From positions 7,533,501 to 7,597,500 of the forward strand of contig NZ_FNTA01000004.1 of assembly GCF_900105055.1 (NCBI RefSeq): 64,000 nt of DNA, given 5' to 3'. Positions 15,841 to 23,914 of the stretch are shown one piece after another (position 1 is the first letter of the stretch; each line of letters begins with the position of its first letter). The DNA is from Amycolatopsis lurida (GTDB lineage: Bacteria > Actinomycetota > Actinomycetes > Mycobacteriales > Pseudonocardiaceae). The position numbers were made by a program, and so were the translations under genes. The notes under the pieces are model-generated. The model worked only from the letters and a program-made list of their open reading frames with translations, had not been told where the DNA came from and did no database searches.

Positions 15841-17126
15841 AACGACTGCTGGCCTTGGTGATGGCGCTGTCGCTGGTCGCGGGCGGCTGTTCGGCGTCGG
15901 CGGAGGACGGGCCGGTCGTCGTCCTCGCGTCCTGGACCGGGGAGGAGGAGAAGGCGTTCCGCCAGGTGCTGGACGCTTTCAAGGCCGACACCGGGATCGA
16001 CTACCTCTACGAGGGCACCCGTGCCGTCGATCAGGTGCTCGCTTCGGACGTCCAGCGCGGCACGCCGCCGGACGTGGCCGTCCTGCCCAACGCCGGGGTG
16101 CTGGCGAAGTACCAGAAGTCGGGTGACCTGCTGCCGCTCGACGAAGACCTTTCGGCCGCGGTGACTCGGTCGTTCAGCCCGCAATGGGTCAGGCTGCAGC
16201 AGATCGGCACCGAGAAGGTGTACGCGGTCGCCGTGAAGGCCGATCTCAAGAGCCTGATCTGGTACAACCCCGCTCGGCTGACCGGGATCCGTCCCACGAC
16301 GTTCGCCGGGCTCCGTGAGTACTCCGCCGGGCTGGCGGCCGCCGGGGGCACGCCCTGGTGCGTCGGGATGGGTGCCCCGCCCGCGTCGGGCTGGCCGGGA
16401 ACCGACTGGATCGAGGACATCCTGTTGCACTCGGCGGGCCCCGGCAAGTACTGGCAGTGGGCGGCAGGCGGCCTCGAATGGACGTCCCCGGAGGTCAAAC
16501 AGGCCTGGCTGGACTGGGGTTCCGTGCTCGAGCCCGCCGCGATCCGCGGCGGTACCGCGGCCGCCCTGCTGACCGACTTCGGCGACGCGGGCAAGCCGAT
16601 GTTCACCGATCCGCCCGGCTGCGCGCTCGAACATCAGGCGTCGTTCATCATGAGCCGGTACCAGAACTTCCAGCGACCGGACGGGACGTTCCCCAAGCCC
16701 GGCACCGATTTCGACTTCCTCCCCTTCCCAGGGCGGGACGTCTCCGAGGTCGCCGCCGACCTCGCCGGGATGTTCCAGGACACGCCCGGTGCACGAAAGC
16801 TGATCGAATTCCTCGCTTCGGAGAAGGCACAGCGGATCTGGCCGTCGATTCCTCGCGCGAACGCCTTCTCCGCCAACGGGAAGGTCGGCCTCGACGTCTA
16901 TCCGGACCAGGTGAGCCGCCGGGTGGCGGACACGATCACCACGGCGTCCGCGCTGTGCTTCGACGCGTCGGACCTGATGCCCGCGACGATGACCGGCGCG
17001 TTCCACCGTGCGGTCCTGGAATACCTGAGCAACCGGGACCGCCTGGAGATCCTGCTGAAACAACTCGACGACGTCCAAAAGAGCATCCAGCCCGGCGAAT
17101 GGCTGAATATCCACTGTGGACAGTGA
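15837..17126 (+). CDS. Extracellular solute-binding lipoprotein, family-1 (sugar-type)
   Basis: 429 residues. The N-terminus KRLLALVMALSLVAGGCSAS is a lipoprotein signal with the likely lipidated Cys near residue 18. The mature part has the family-1 binding-protein pattern: VVLASWTGEEEKAFRQVLDA, GTPPDVAVLPNAGVLAKY, a Trp-rich cleft region and FLASEKAQRIWPS near the end. No permease or ATPase genes are nearby, so it is more likely a sensor than a transporter part. In the mycobacterial PknG operon the equivalent is GlnH, a family-3 amino-acid binder; here a sugar-type fold is used instead. The start GTG overlaps the upstream stop (GTGA); it is in frame with a longer, unsupported reading frame from 15609. 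Confidence 0.85.
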   Translation: MKRLLALVMALSLVAGGCSASAEDGPVVVLASWTGEEEKAFRQVLDAFKADTGIDYLYEGTRAVDQVLASDVQRGTPPDVAVLPNAGVLAKYQKSGDLLPLDEDLSAAVTRSFSPQWVRLQQIGTEKVYAVAVKADLKSLIWYNPARLTGIRPTTFAGLREYSAGLAAAGGTPWCVGMGAPPASGWPGTDWIEDILLHSAGPGKYWQWAAGGLEWTSPEVKQAWLDWGSVLEPAAIRGGTAAALLTDFGDAGKPMFTDPPGCALEHQASFIMSRYQNFQRPDGTFPKPGTDFDFLPFPGRDVSEVAADLAGMFQDTPGARKLIEFLASEKAQRIWPSIPRANAFSANGKVGLDVYPDQVSRRVADTITTASALCFDASDLMPATMTGAFHRAVLEYLSNRDRLEILLKQLDDVQKSIQPGEWLNIHCGQ

Positions 17127-17135
17127 GGAGCATCG

Positions 17136-17459
17136 GTGAACGACCTGGCGCGGTTCCCCCTCGAAGGCGGCGGTTCGGTGGTCGTCGAGATCGACCCGGT
17201 CCCCGGTACCGCCCGGGTCTCCCGGCGTGACGGCCTGGTCGAGGACGCCAAGGGGTCCTTCGAAGCGGCGCTCGCGAACGTCAAGGACGCGGCCGTGGCG
17301 GCACTGGACACCTTCCGGTCGATGACCAGGGGACCGGACGAGGTCGAGCTCAAGTTCGGCGTCAAGCTGACCGCGCAGGCGGGCGCGGTCATCGCGAAAA
17401 CGGGCCTGGAGGGGAACTTCGAGGTCAAGCTGAAGTGGGCCAAGGAGACCGAAGCCTGA
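17136..17459 (+). CDS. Small Trypco1-like (trypsin-co-occurring) protein
   Basis: 107 residues, soluble. It resembles the CU044_2847/Trypco1 family, small proteins found beside trypsin-like proteases in predicted actinobacterial conflict systems: an opening beta hairpin (GGGSVVVEIDP), a central helix (SFEAALANVKDAAVAALDTF) and the closing strands VELKFGVKLTAQAGAVIAKT and GNFEVKLKWAKE. The GTG start has GTGAGGAG upstream. It is the last gene of the 9.4-17.5 kb block; a 21-bp repeat array begins three bases after its stop. The presence of a trypsin-like protease at the other end of the same block supports the call. Confidence 0.78.
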   Translation: MNDLARFPLEGGGSVVVEIDPVPGTARVSRRDGLVEDAKGSFEAALANVKDAAVAALDTFRSMTRGPDEVELKFGVKLTAQAGAVIAKTGLEGNFEVKLKWAKETEA

Positions 17460-17461
17460 AC

Positions 17462-17616
17462 CCGTAACACGCGTGCTCGAAGCCGTAACTCACGTGATCA
17501 GAGCCGTAACCCGCGTGCTTGAAGCCGTAACACGTCCCCACCGTGTCTTCCGGCTCCGATCACGCGAGTTACGAGTCCAAGCACGCGAGTTACGGCTTCG
17601 AGCACGCGAGTTACGG
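17462..17616. repeat. Array of 21-bp units, four direct then three inverted
   Basis: CCGTAAC begins at 17462, 17483, 17504 and 17525, an exact 21-bp period. The complement begins GTTACG at 17568, 17589 and 17610, again 21 bp apart. Each direct unit has the core ACACGCGTG (or a close variant) at positions 6-14. The array lies between the convergent Trypco1-like and TetR genes and can fold into one long hairpin. A second array with other outer bases but the same core and period is at 36541-36664. Period 21 puts units on the same face of the helix. Confidence 0.85.
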
Positions 17617-18195
17617 CTAGCGGCCGAGGCCCCGGATCAGCACCATCACCGATTCCCGCACATCGGCCCGCGTCCGCTTCGGCTGGAACACCTGCCAGTC
17701 GAGGGCGACCACCAGCATCGTGCCGAACAACCCGGCCGCCGCCGTCGGGATCTGGACGCCGTCGGGCAGGCGCCCGGCGGCGTCCAGCCGGTGGAGCTGT
17801 TCGCGCACGATCGAGATGATCTCCTCGCGCAGCAACGTCAGTGTCTCGTGCCAGGTGCCGGGCGTACGCCACATCTCGCTCACCAGGATCTGCGAGAAAC
17901 CGGGGTATTCGGCGATGAACTCCAGCGCACCGTCCACTTGCGACTCGATGACGTCCATCGGGTCGCCGTCGCCGGTGGCCGCGCGCAGCCGGTCCGCGAG
18001 CACGCCGACGCCGTAGCGCAGCAGCGCGTCGACAAGACCGTCCTTGCTGCCGAAGTTGTAGTAGACGGTGCCCTTCGCGACCTTCGCCTCGGCCGCGATG
18101 TCGTCCACCGTCAGCCCGACGAGGCCGCGGCTGGCGGACAGCCGCAGCGTCGCCTCGAACAGCTTCTGCTTCGTCGCCTCACCCCGGGGACTCAC
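17617..18195 (-). CDS. TetR-family transcriptional repressor
   Basis: 192 residues. The N-terminal helix-turn-helix is clear: TKQKLFEATLRLSASRGLVG, then TVDDIAAEAKVAKGTVYYNF, residues 7-48. The C-terminal ligand domain is typical in length. It overlaps the YhgE-like gene by four bases and is the last gene of a three-gene minus-strand operon whose promoter region carries a TetR-type palindrome at 20803-20824, so it most likely represses its own operon. Its inducer is unknown; TetR/YhgE/ABC sets often answer to lipophilic compounds. Confidence 0.93.
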   Translation of the reverse strand: MSPRGEATKQKLFEATLRLSASRGLVGLTVDDIAAEAKVAKGTVYYNFGSKDGLVDALLRYGVGVLADRLRAATGDGDPMDVIESQVDGALEFIAEYPGFSQILVSEMWRTPGTWHETLTLLREEIISIVREQLHRLDAAGRLPDGVQIPTAAAGLFGTMLVVALDWQVFQPKRTRADVRESVMVLIRGLGR

Positions 18196-20087
18196 AACGC
18201 CAGCTCGGGTTTCAGTGCCGAAACCGTCCAGGTGCGCCGTTTCCGCGCCGCCAGCGTCGAGACCAGGATCCCGCCGACGAGATACGCGACCAGGACGCCG
18301 ATGTCACCGAGGATCTCCATCGAGGCGCCACTGTAGAGCAGGTGCCGGAACCCGTCGATCGCGTACCCCATCGGCAGCACGATGTGCAACGGGTACAACG
18401 CGTCCGGGATGGTCTGCCACGGGAACGTGCCGCCCGCGCTGACCAGTTGCAGCACCAGCAACACCAGGCCGAGGAACTTCCCGACGGCGCCGAAGAACGC
18501 GTTGAGCGCGTGCACCACGGACGTGAAGGTCAGCGACACCAGCACCGCGAACCCGATCGCGCCGAGCGGATGCGCGACGTCGATGCCGACCAGCCAGGTC
18601 ACCGCGCCGAACAGCACGATCACCTGCGCGATCCCGAGCAGCGCGGAGGACAGCCAGCCGCCGAGCGCGACCTTGAACGGCGACGCGCCCGCGGTCAGCG
18701 CACGGGTCGAGAGCGGGCGCAGCAACAGGAACAGCACGAACGCGCCGATCCAGGTCGCGAGCGAGATGAAGAACGGGGCGAGACCGGCGCCGTAGGTCCC
18801 GGCCGAGGCGACACCGGAGGAGTTGACCGCCACCGGGTCGGCGATGGTGTTGGCGGTCGCCGCGCGGGTCGGGTCGTCCGGGTTCGGGATTTCCTTGAGC
18901 CCGGCGGCGAGCCCGTCGCGCAGCTGCACCGAACCGTCGGCGAGCTGGTTCGTGCCGGTGACCGCGGACTTCTCGCCGTCGTTGAGCTTCGCGGCACCGT
19001 CGCGGATCTGGTTCGACGCGTCGGCGGCCTGCGCGATGCCGCTGGTGAGCTGCGGGGTGGCCGAGGCCAGCTGGTGCGCGCCGTCGGAGACCTGCCGGGC
19101 ACCGGACGCGAGCTGGGCGAGCTGGCTGTTCGCGCCCTGGATCTTCGTGTTCGCCTGATCGACCGGCGACCGGAGGGTGTCGAGGCGGCTCAGGATCTCC
19201 TGGACCTTCGTCTCGGGGACGCCGGCGTCGCGCAGGTCCTGCGCGAGCTGGGTGCGGTAGCCGTCGAGTTTGGTCTGGATGTCCCCGGAAGCCGTCGCCG
19301 CGAGCGAGGCGGCGTCGGAGACCTTCTGGTTGCCGTCGGCGACCTTGCCGGCGCCGTCGGCGAGCTTCTGCGTCTGCGCGGGGAGCTGGGCGGTACTGGA
19401 TTTCAGGGTGCCGAGCCCGGTCGCCAGCTGGGAGCTGCCGGAGGCGAGCTGGGAGGCGCCGTCGGCCAGCTGCTGCTGTCCCGACTTGAGCTTGCCCGCG
19501 CCGTCGGCGAGCTGCGAAGCGCCGGTCGAGGCTTCTTGGATCTTGCCGTAGATCGTGGAGAAACCGACCAGGAACTTGTCCGCGGCCTCGCTGCCGACCT
19601 TCTCCGCGATCGTCTTGCGGACCTGTTCGGCCACCTGTTTCGCGATGGTCCCGGACAGATAGTTGTTCGCGTCGTTGGTGGTCAGCGTGATCGTCGCCTG
19701 CTGGGGCTGGAAGTTGCCCGAAGACAGCAGTGCGGTGGAGAAGTCGCGCGGGATGCCGATCGCGAACGAGTACTCGTCGTCGCGGACGCCCTTCGCGGCC
19801 TCCTCCGGCGACACTTCGTGCCACTGGAAGGTGCCGGACTTGACCAGTTCGTCGGTGACCTCGCGGCCGACGTTGCGTTCCGCGCCGGCCGAGTCCTTGG
19901 CGCCGGTGTCGGCGGTGAAGACGGCGGCGGGCAGCTTGTCCAGCCGCGAGTACGGGTCGTAGTTCGCGTAAAGGTAGAAGGACGCGTAGAGCAGCGGCAC
20001 CAGGACGAGCGCGGCCATGGCGAGCTTGGGCAGGGTGCCGCTGCTCAGCCGGCGCAGCTCGTTGGCGGCGATCCGGACGGGGTTCAT
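18192..20087 (-). CDS. YhgE/Pip-family membrane protein
   Basis: 631 residues. A membrane helix at about 22-44, a long outside region and a C-terminal block of about five helices give the phage-infection-protein/YhgE architecture (ABC-2-type permease fold). The outside region, about residues 195-390, is built from repeats of the pattern LADGAxxLxxGxxQLAxG, seen as GKLKSGQQQLADGASQLASG, likely a long helical stalk. The family includes ESX-associated proteins and likely drug exporters. It overlaps its neighbours by four bases on each side, and so is cotranslated with a degenerate ABC ATPase and the TetR regulator. Confidence 0.9.
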   Translation of the reverse strand: MNPVRIAANELRRLSSGTLPKLAMAALVLVPLLYASFYLYANYDPYSRLDKLPAAVFTADTGAKDSAGAERNVGREVTDELVKSGTFQWHEVSPEEAAKGVRDDEYSFAIGIPRDFSTALLSSGNFQPQQATITLTTNDANNYLSGTIAKQVAEQVRKTIAEKVGSEAADKFLVGFSTIYGKIQEASTGASQLADGAGKLKSGQQQLADGASQLASGSSQLATGLGTLKSSTAQLPAQTQKLADGAGKVADGNQKVSDAASLAATASGDIQTKLDGYRTQLAQDLRDAGVPETKVQEILSRLDTLRSPVDQANTKIQGANSQLAQLASGARQVSDGAHQLASATPQLTSGIAQAADASNQIRDGAAKLNDGEKSAVTGTNQLADGSVQLRDGLAAGLKEIPNPDDPTRAATANTIADPVAVNSSGVASAGTYGAGLAPFFISLATWIGAFVLFLLLRPLSTRALTAGASPFKVALGGWLSSALLGIAQVIVLFGAVTWLVGIDVAHPLGAIGFAVLVSLTFTSVVHALNAFFGAVGKFLGLVLLVLQLVSAGGTFPWQTIPDALYPLHIVLPMGYAIDGFRHLLYSGASMEILGDIGVLVAYLVGGILVSTLAARKRRTWTVSALKPELAL

Positions 20088-20773
20088 TCCTGGTCTCCTG
20101 AAGTCTTTTCGATCTCCGCGGTTTCGCCCGCCTCGGGCTCGACGGGCGCGCAGCGCACGGGGTCGGGCTGGTCGAGGGCGCCGCAGAGGGCGGGTTTCTC
20201 CGGCAAGGCCGAAACCGGGGTGGTGGCGGTCAGCACGATGACGGCGAGGCCGCGCTCGGCGTGCTCGCGGGCGAGCCGCGCCCAGCTGTCGACGTCGCTG
20301 GTGTGCCGGTCCGGGGTGTCGAGCACGAGGACGCCGACCCCCTTGCGGTCCGCGGCGAGGGCGGTGAGCAGCCGGGTGCGCGTCACCGGTTCGAGGTTTT
20401 CGAAGCGGGTGGTGGCGAAAGCGGCGGCGTCGTGCTCGGCCAGCCAGCTCGCGACGGCGGACTTGTTCGCCGGGCGTTTCGCCAGTTCGAGTTCCTCACC
20501 GACGACGACCTGCAGCGACAACGCGCCGTCCGGCTCGCTCACGCCGGGGGAGTCGACGATCGCCACGACCTTCCGCGGGTCGCCGCCCTCGACCGTGACC
20601 GTCCCGGTGGCGGGCTTCAGCCTGCCTGCCAGCGCCAACCCGAAGGCGGTGACGCCGACCCCTGGCTCGCCGTGCACGATCGCCAGCTCACCGCCCGAAA
20701 CGGTGAGCGAAGTAGGCGACAGCAACGTGCCGTGGGGTCCGGTCACGGACACCCTGTCGGCTTGAACCCGCAC
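20084..20773 (-). CDS. ABC-ATPase-like protein lacking the Walker A lysine
   Basis: 229 residues with the general outline of an ABC nucleotide-binding domain but degenerate motifs. The P-loop position reads HGEPGVGVTAFGLALAGRL, where Val replaces the essential Lys; the signature region is replaced by RFENLEPVTRTRLLTAL, and the Walker B-like strand is GVGVLVLDTPD. It probably does not hydrolyse ATP by the normal route. The GTG start at 20773 is chosen because GGGAG lies six bases upstream; a longer frame starts at 20797 inside the operator region. It is the first gene of the operon with the YhgE-like protein and probably partners with it. Confidence 0.8.
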   Translation of the reverse strand: MRVQADRVSVTGPHGTLLSPTSLTVSGGELAIVHGEPGVGVTAFGLALAGRLKPATGTVTVEGGDPRKVVAIVDSPGVSEPDGALSLQVVVGEELELAKRPANKSAVASWLAEHDAAAFATTRFENLEPVTRTRLLTALAADRKGVGVLVLDTPDRHTSDVDSWARLAREHAERGLAVIVLTATTPVSALPEKPALCGALDQPDPVRCAPVEPEAGETAEIEKTSGDQE

Positions 20774-20802
20774 GAAGAACTCCCAGGTCGGTGACACGGA
20801 AC

Positions 20803-20824
20803 TTGAACTGACTGGTCAGTTCAA
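20803..20824. promoter_or_regulatory. TetR-type operator upstream of the ABC/YhgE/TetR operon
   Basis: TTGAACTGAC and GTCAGTTCAA are exact inverted repeats separated by TG. The site lies 29 bp upstream of the first operon gene. Its size and ACTGACTGGTCAGT centre are typical of TetR-family operators, and the operon's last gene encodes a TetR regulator. Confidence 0.8.
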
Positions 20825-20909
20825 AAGTTAACCCTGACCTGGGAGGTGCACAACCGTGAGGGGCTCACGTCACACGCAAGAGTGACGAAACCCCCGCAAA
20901 CCGGACGGG

Positions 20910-21839
20910 CTAACGCAGGGCCGAAGCCGGATGGACCTCCCAGGACGTCCACAGTGGACGATAACCCTGGCGGTGCCAGAACACCGAAGAGAGCGGGTTG
21001 GTCGGGTTGTAATAGAGGTACGTGCCGTCCGCGCCGCCCGCGGCGAACTCCTCGTGCACCGCCGCCATCAGTGTGCGGCCGAGTCCGCTCCCGCGCAGGG
21101 CGGGCACGGTGACGACGTTGTTGACGTACCCCCAGCGGCCGTGGGGGAGGAGTTCGGCCTCGGCCGACCCCGGTGCCGAGGTGATCCAGGCGCCGTGCGC
21201 GAACGCGGCGATGCGGGCGTCCCGTTCGGCCAGCCACAGCAGCGGGCGATCCTTTTCGAGGGCGAGTTCCAGCGCCGGGGCGAGCAGTTCGGCGGCGTTC
21301 GGGCGGTACCGGGTGGCGACCTGGCCGATGTAGTCGTGCGTCGACACGGCCAGCCCGAGCAGGGTGTCGAAATCTTCGTGCCGGGCCCGGCGGACGGTCA
21401 CGCCGACGGCGCCCGGATCGTCGTGACGGCGCCCGGTGCGCACGGCGAGCGCGGACATCGGCACCAGCCCGTGGTCGAGGAAGGCGCGGATCGCCTCGGC
21501 GTCCCGGCTCGGCCAGTTGATCACGCAGGCCGAGTCCTCGCCGGGGGTTTCGGCGTCCATCCGCGTCCGCCACGCGCGCAGCAGCACGTCCATGCCCTCG
21601 GTGCCGGTGTCCCCGACGAACGGGAACAGCTGCCGCGCGTCGGCGGCCGACCAGAGCAGGGTGACGTCGTCCGGACCGTGCAGCTGACGTTGCACCACCC
21701 CGGTGACCTGGACGCCCGCCGCCGTGGCGGCGTCCACGCGCTCACCGCCGACCGGGGGCGGCGCGGCATCGGGCAGGAGCCGGTCGATCGCCGCGAACCG
21801 GGCGCGGTGCGCGTCGAACAACGCCTTCTCGATTTCCAT
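20910..21839 (-). CDS. GNAT-family N-acetyltransferase, paralogue 1
   Basis: 309 residues. The C-terminal half is a GNAT domain; the acetyl-CoA loop is ALRGSGLGRTLM in the strand-helix WGYVNNVVTVPALRGSGLGR. The N-terminal half is a related but diverged domain (FPFVGDTGTEGMDVLLRAW). The protein ends FWHRQGYRPLWTSWEVHPAS, almost the same as the next gene. The start at 21839 (MEIEKALF) is chosen over a much longer frame that runs through the neighbour. Substrate unknown; it is a tandem duplicate of the gene at 21860-22762. Confidence 0.85.
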   Translation of the reverse strand: MEIEKALFDAHRARFAAIDRLLPDAAPPPVGGERVDAATAAGVQVTGVVQRQLHGPDDVTLLWSAADARQLFPFVGDTGTEGMDVLLRAWRTRMDAETPGEDSACVINWPSRDAEAIRAFLDHGLVPMSALAVRTGRRHDDPGAVGVTVRRARHEDFDTLLGLAVSTHDYIGQVATRYRPNAAELLAPALELALEKDRPLLWLAERDARIAAFAHGAWITSAPGSAEAELLPHGRWGYVNNVVTVPALRGSGLGRTLMAAVHEEFAAGGADGTYLYYNPTNPLSSVFWHRQGYRPLWTSWEVHPASALR

Positions 21840-21859
21840 CCCGTCCCCAGGGTCGACCG

Positions 21860-22762
21860 CTACCGCAGGGCCGAGGCGGGGCAGACGGCCCACGTCGTCC
21901 ACAGTGGACGATAACCCTGCCGGTGCCAGAACACCGGGGAGAGCGGATTGGCCGGATTGTACGAGACGAAGGTACCGCGCAGTGACGGCGAGAACAGCTC
22001 GTCGTGCGCGACGGCGGTCAGCGCGCGCCCGATCCCGCGTCCCCGCGCGGCCGCGGTCACCGCGAGCGTTCCGACATAACCCCATTCACCAGGAGGCAGC
22101 CGCCCGGCGAGCGCGTCTCCGGGGATCGGGGAGCGCCTGCCGCTGCTCACCATCCCCACCGTGACGCCTTCCTCTTCGGCGATCCAGACGCGGCCGCCGA
22201 ACTGCAGGCCGCGCCGGACCTCCTCCGCGAGCAGGGCTTCGGCCCCCGGCCGGACGACACCGTGACCGACCAGCGAGGTGTAGCGGAGTTCTTCGAAGCG
22301 CAGGCCGACGATCTCTTCCAGGTCGCCATGGCCCGACGCGCGGATGGTCACGCCGGGGACGGAACACGCCTCGCCCGCCGCGGGCGCCCGGACGGCCAGT
22401 GCGAGTTGCGGCGCGAGCCCGTGGTCGAGCAGGGCCCGCGACACCGCGACGTCACGGCTGGGCCAAGTGACCGTGCACGACGAATCGGGTTCGGCGTCGG
22501 CAGGCGCGATCCGCTCGCGCCAGGCGGAGAGCAGCGCGCTCATCCCCGCGCCGGCGTCGAGCGGGAGGACCGCGGAGAGGATCTGCAGATGTGCCGGGCT
22601 CCAGAGCCGTTGCCAGGACCCCGCCGCGAACCGCACGTGCGCGATCGTCCCGAAGGCGCCGCCCGCCTCGACGGGTTCTCCGGCCGGGAGCGGAGGCGGC
22701 GGCGGGAGCGACGGATCGAGCGCGGCGAACCGCGCCCGCTGCCGCTCCGCCGCCGGGGTCAT
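21860..22762 (-). CDS. GNAT-family N-acetyltransferase, paralogue 2
   Basis: 300 residues, same plan as its neighbour. The acetyl-CoA loop is AARGRGIGRALT after WGYVGTLAVT. It ends FWHRQGYRPLWTTWAVCPAS. The last 100 or so coding bases of the two genes are strongly alike at DNA level, including a shared stretch around TCCACAGTGGACGATAACCC, which points to recent duplication or gene conversion. The ATG at 22762 overlaps the stop of the methyltransferase gene by four bases, so the two are cotranslated; the partner may share a substrate. Confidence 0.85.
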   Translation of the reverse strand: MTPAAERQRARFAALDPSLPPPPPLPAGEPVEAGGAFGTIAHVRFAAGSWQRLWSPAHLQILSAVLPLDAGAGMSALLSAWRERIAPADAEPDSSCTVTWPSRDVAVSRALLDHGLAPQLALAVRAPAAGEACSVPGVTIRASGHGDLEEIVGLRFEELRYTSLVGHGVVRPGAEALLAEEVRRGLQFGGRVWIAEEEGVTVGMVSSGRRSPIPGDALAGRLPPGEWGYVGTLAVTAAARGRGIGRALTAVAHDELFSPSLRGTFVSYNPANPLSPVFWHRQGYRPLWTTWAVCPASALR

Positions 22763-23610
22763 CCCCGCTGGGTGCAGAAGATCGCCGTGCCGGGGAAGAG
22801 CTTGCCGCGCAACGGGCTCCACTGCCCCCATGTGCGGGAGTGGCCCTCCGGCCAGGCGGGCTCGATGAGGTCGGTCAGCGCGAACCCGGAGTCGGCGAGC
22901 GCGCGGACGTAGTCGCCGAGGGTGCGGTGGTACTCGACGTAGGTCGCGACGCCCTCTTCGTCGACCTCGACGTAGGGCGTGCGATCGAAATACGGCTGGG
23001 TGACGGTGAGACCCTGCGGACCGGGATCGTCGGGGAAGATCCAGCGCATCGGATGGGTCACCGAGAACACCCAGCGGGCCCCCGGCCGGAGCACCCGGCG
23101 CACTTCGGCGAACACGGCGTCCACTGACGCCACGAACGGCACCGCGCCGAAGGCCGAGCAGGCCGCGTCGAAGCTCGCGTCGGCGAACGGGAGCGACTCC
23201 GCCGTCGCCTGCACGAGCGGGACGGGGGTGCCGGTGCGCTCGTTGCCCTCCCTCGCGTGCCGGAGCATGCCCCCCGACAGATCGGTCGCCACCGCGTGGG
23301 CGCCCTGCGCGGCGAGCCAGCGCGAGCATGCCGCCTGTCCGCAGCCGACCTCGAGGATCCGCTTGCCGCCGACTTCACCCAAAAGCGCGACGTCGGCCTC
23401 GCGGACACCCTCCGGGCACCAGACGAAGTCCGCGTCGCCGAGGAAGCCGCCGTGGGCGGCCTGGTAGTCGTCGGCGTCGGCGTCCCACCAAGCCAGGTTC
23501 GCGGCGGTGGCCTCCGGCGCCGAGACCGCCCGATAGGCGACCCCCGCGGTGCCGAGCCGCTCCTCGGCCTCTGCGTGCCGTTCGGGCTCGGCGACGGACT
23601 GCTGGTTCAA
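22759..23610 (-). CDS. Class I SAM-dependent methyltransferase
   Basis: 283 residues, Methyltransf_11 type. Motif I is ILEVGCGQAACSRWLA near residue 85, the acidic strand-2 end is VATDLS, motif II ESLPFADASFDAACS and motif III VRRVLRPGARWVFSVTHP. The start is TTG at 23610, supported by AAAGGA about seven bases upstream. The target is not evident; family members methylate small molecules, quinones or antibiotics. It is the first gene of a three-gene minus-strand unit with the two GNAT genes. Confidence 0.88.
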   Translation of the reverse strand: MNQQSVAEPERHAEAEERLGTAGVAYRAVSAPEATAANLAWWDADADDYQAAHGGFLGDADFVWCPEGVREADVALLGEVGGKRILEVGCGQAACSRWLAAQGAHAVATDLSGGMLRHAREGNERTGTPVPLVQATAESLPFADASFDAACSAFGAVPFVASVDAVFAEVRRVLRPGARWVFSVTHPMRWIFPDDPGPQGLTVTQPYFDRTPYVEVDEEGVATYVEYHRTLGDYVRALADSGFALTDLIEPAWPEGHSRTWGQWSPLRGKLFPGTAIFCTQRG

Positions 23611-23914
23611 ACCGATATCCTTTCCCCAGGTCAGGGCTGCGCGGGACAGTTTATCCGCCCGCCGTGATCGTGGGGGCGACCCTGATTGTGCCGTGTACAG
23701 GGGGCCGCGTAGGATATCTGTTAGCGCAGTGGGTTCGCGCTACTCTTTCCCCCGGTTCGCTCAGCGTCCGGGTCAGGGGGTCGCGTACCGGATGCGGTGA
23801 TGCTCGCGGTCGTTCCCTGTGGACGTTTGCTTATGTGGTCGCCTCATGCCGGAAGAGCCCATGGTGCCCTAACTGCAAACCCACTACTTCCCATCCACCG
23901 GAGCAACCCGCCTA
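23611..23914 (+). promoter_or_regulatory. rpsA upstream region with promoter candidate
   Basis: 304 bp between the divergent methyltransferase and rpsA. A sigma-70-like promoter is visible: TTGTGC at 23686-23691 and TAGGAT at 23710-23715, 18 bp apart. It would give a 5' leader of about 190 nt, long enough for feedback control, which is common for ribosomal protein S1. No known ribosomal-protein leader motif was recognised. No gene is supported here. Confidence 0.55.

Noticed and set aside
15150-17114. 654-codon minus-strand frame across the membrane and binding-protein genes
   Set aside because: Crosses two well-supported plus-strand genes and has no domain.
15837-17126. Calling the binding protein GlnH
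   Set aside because: The fold motifs are of the sugar-type family 1, not of the polar amino acid family 3.
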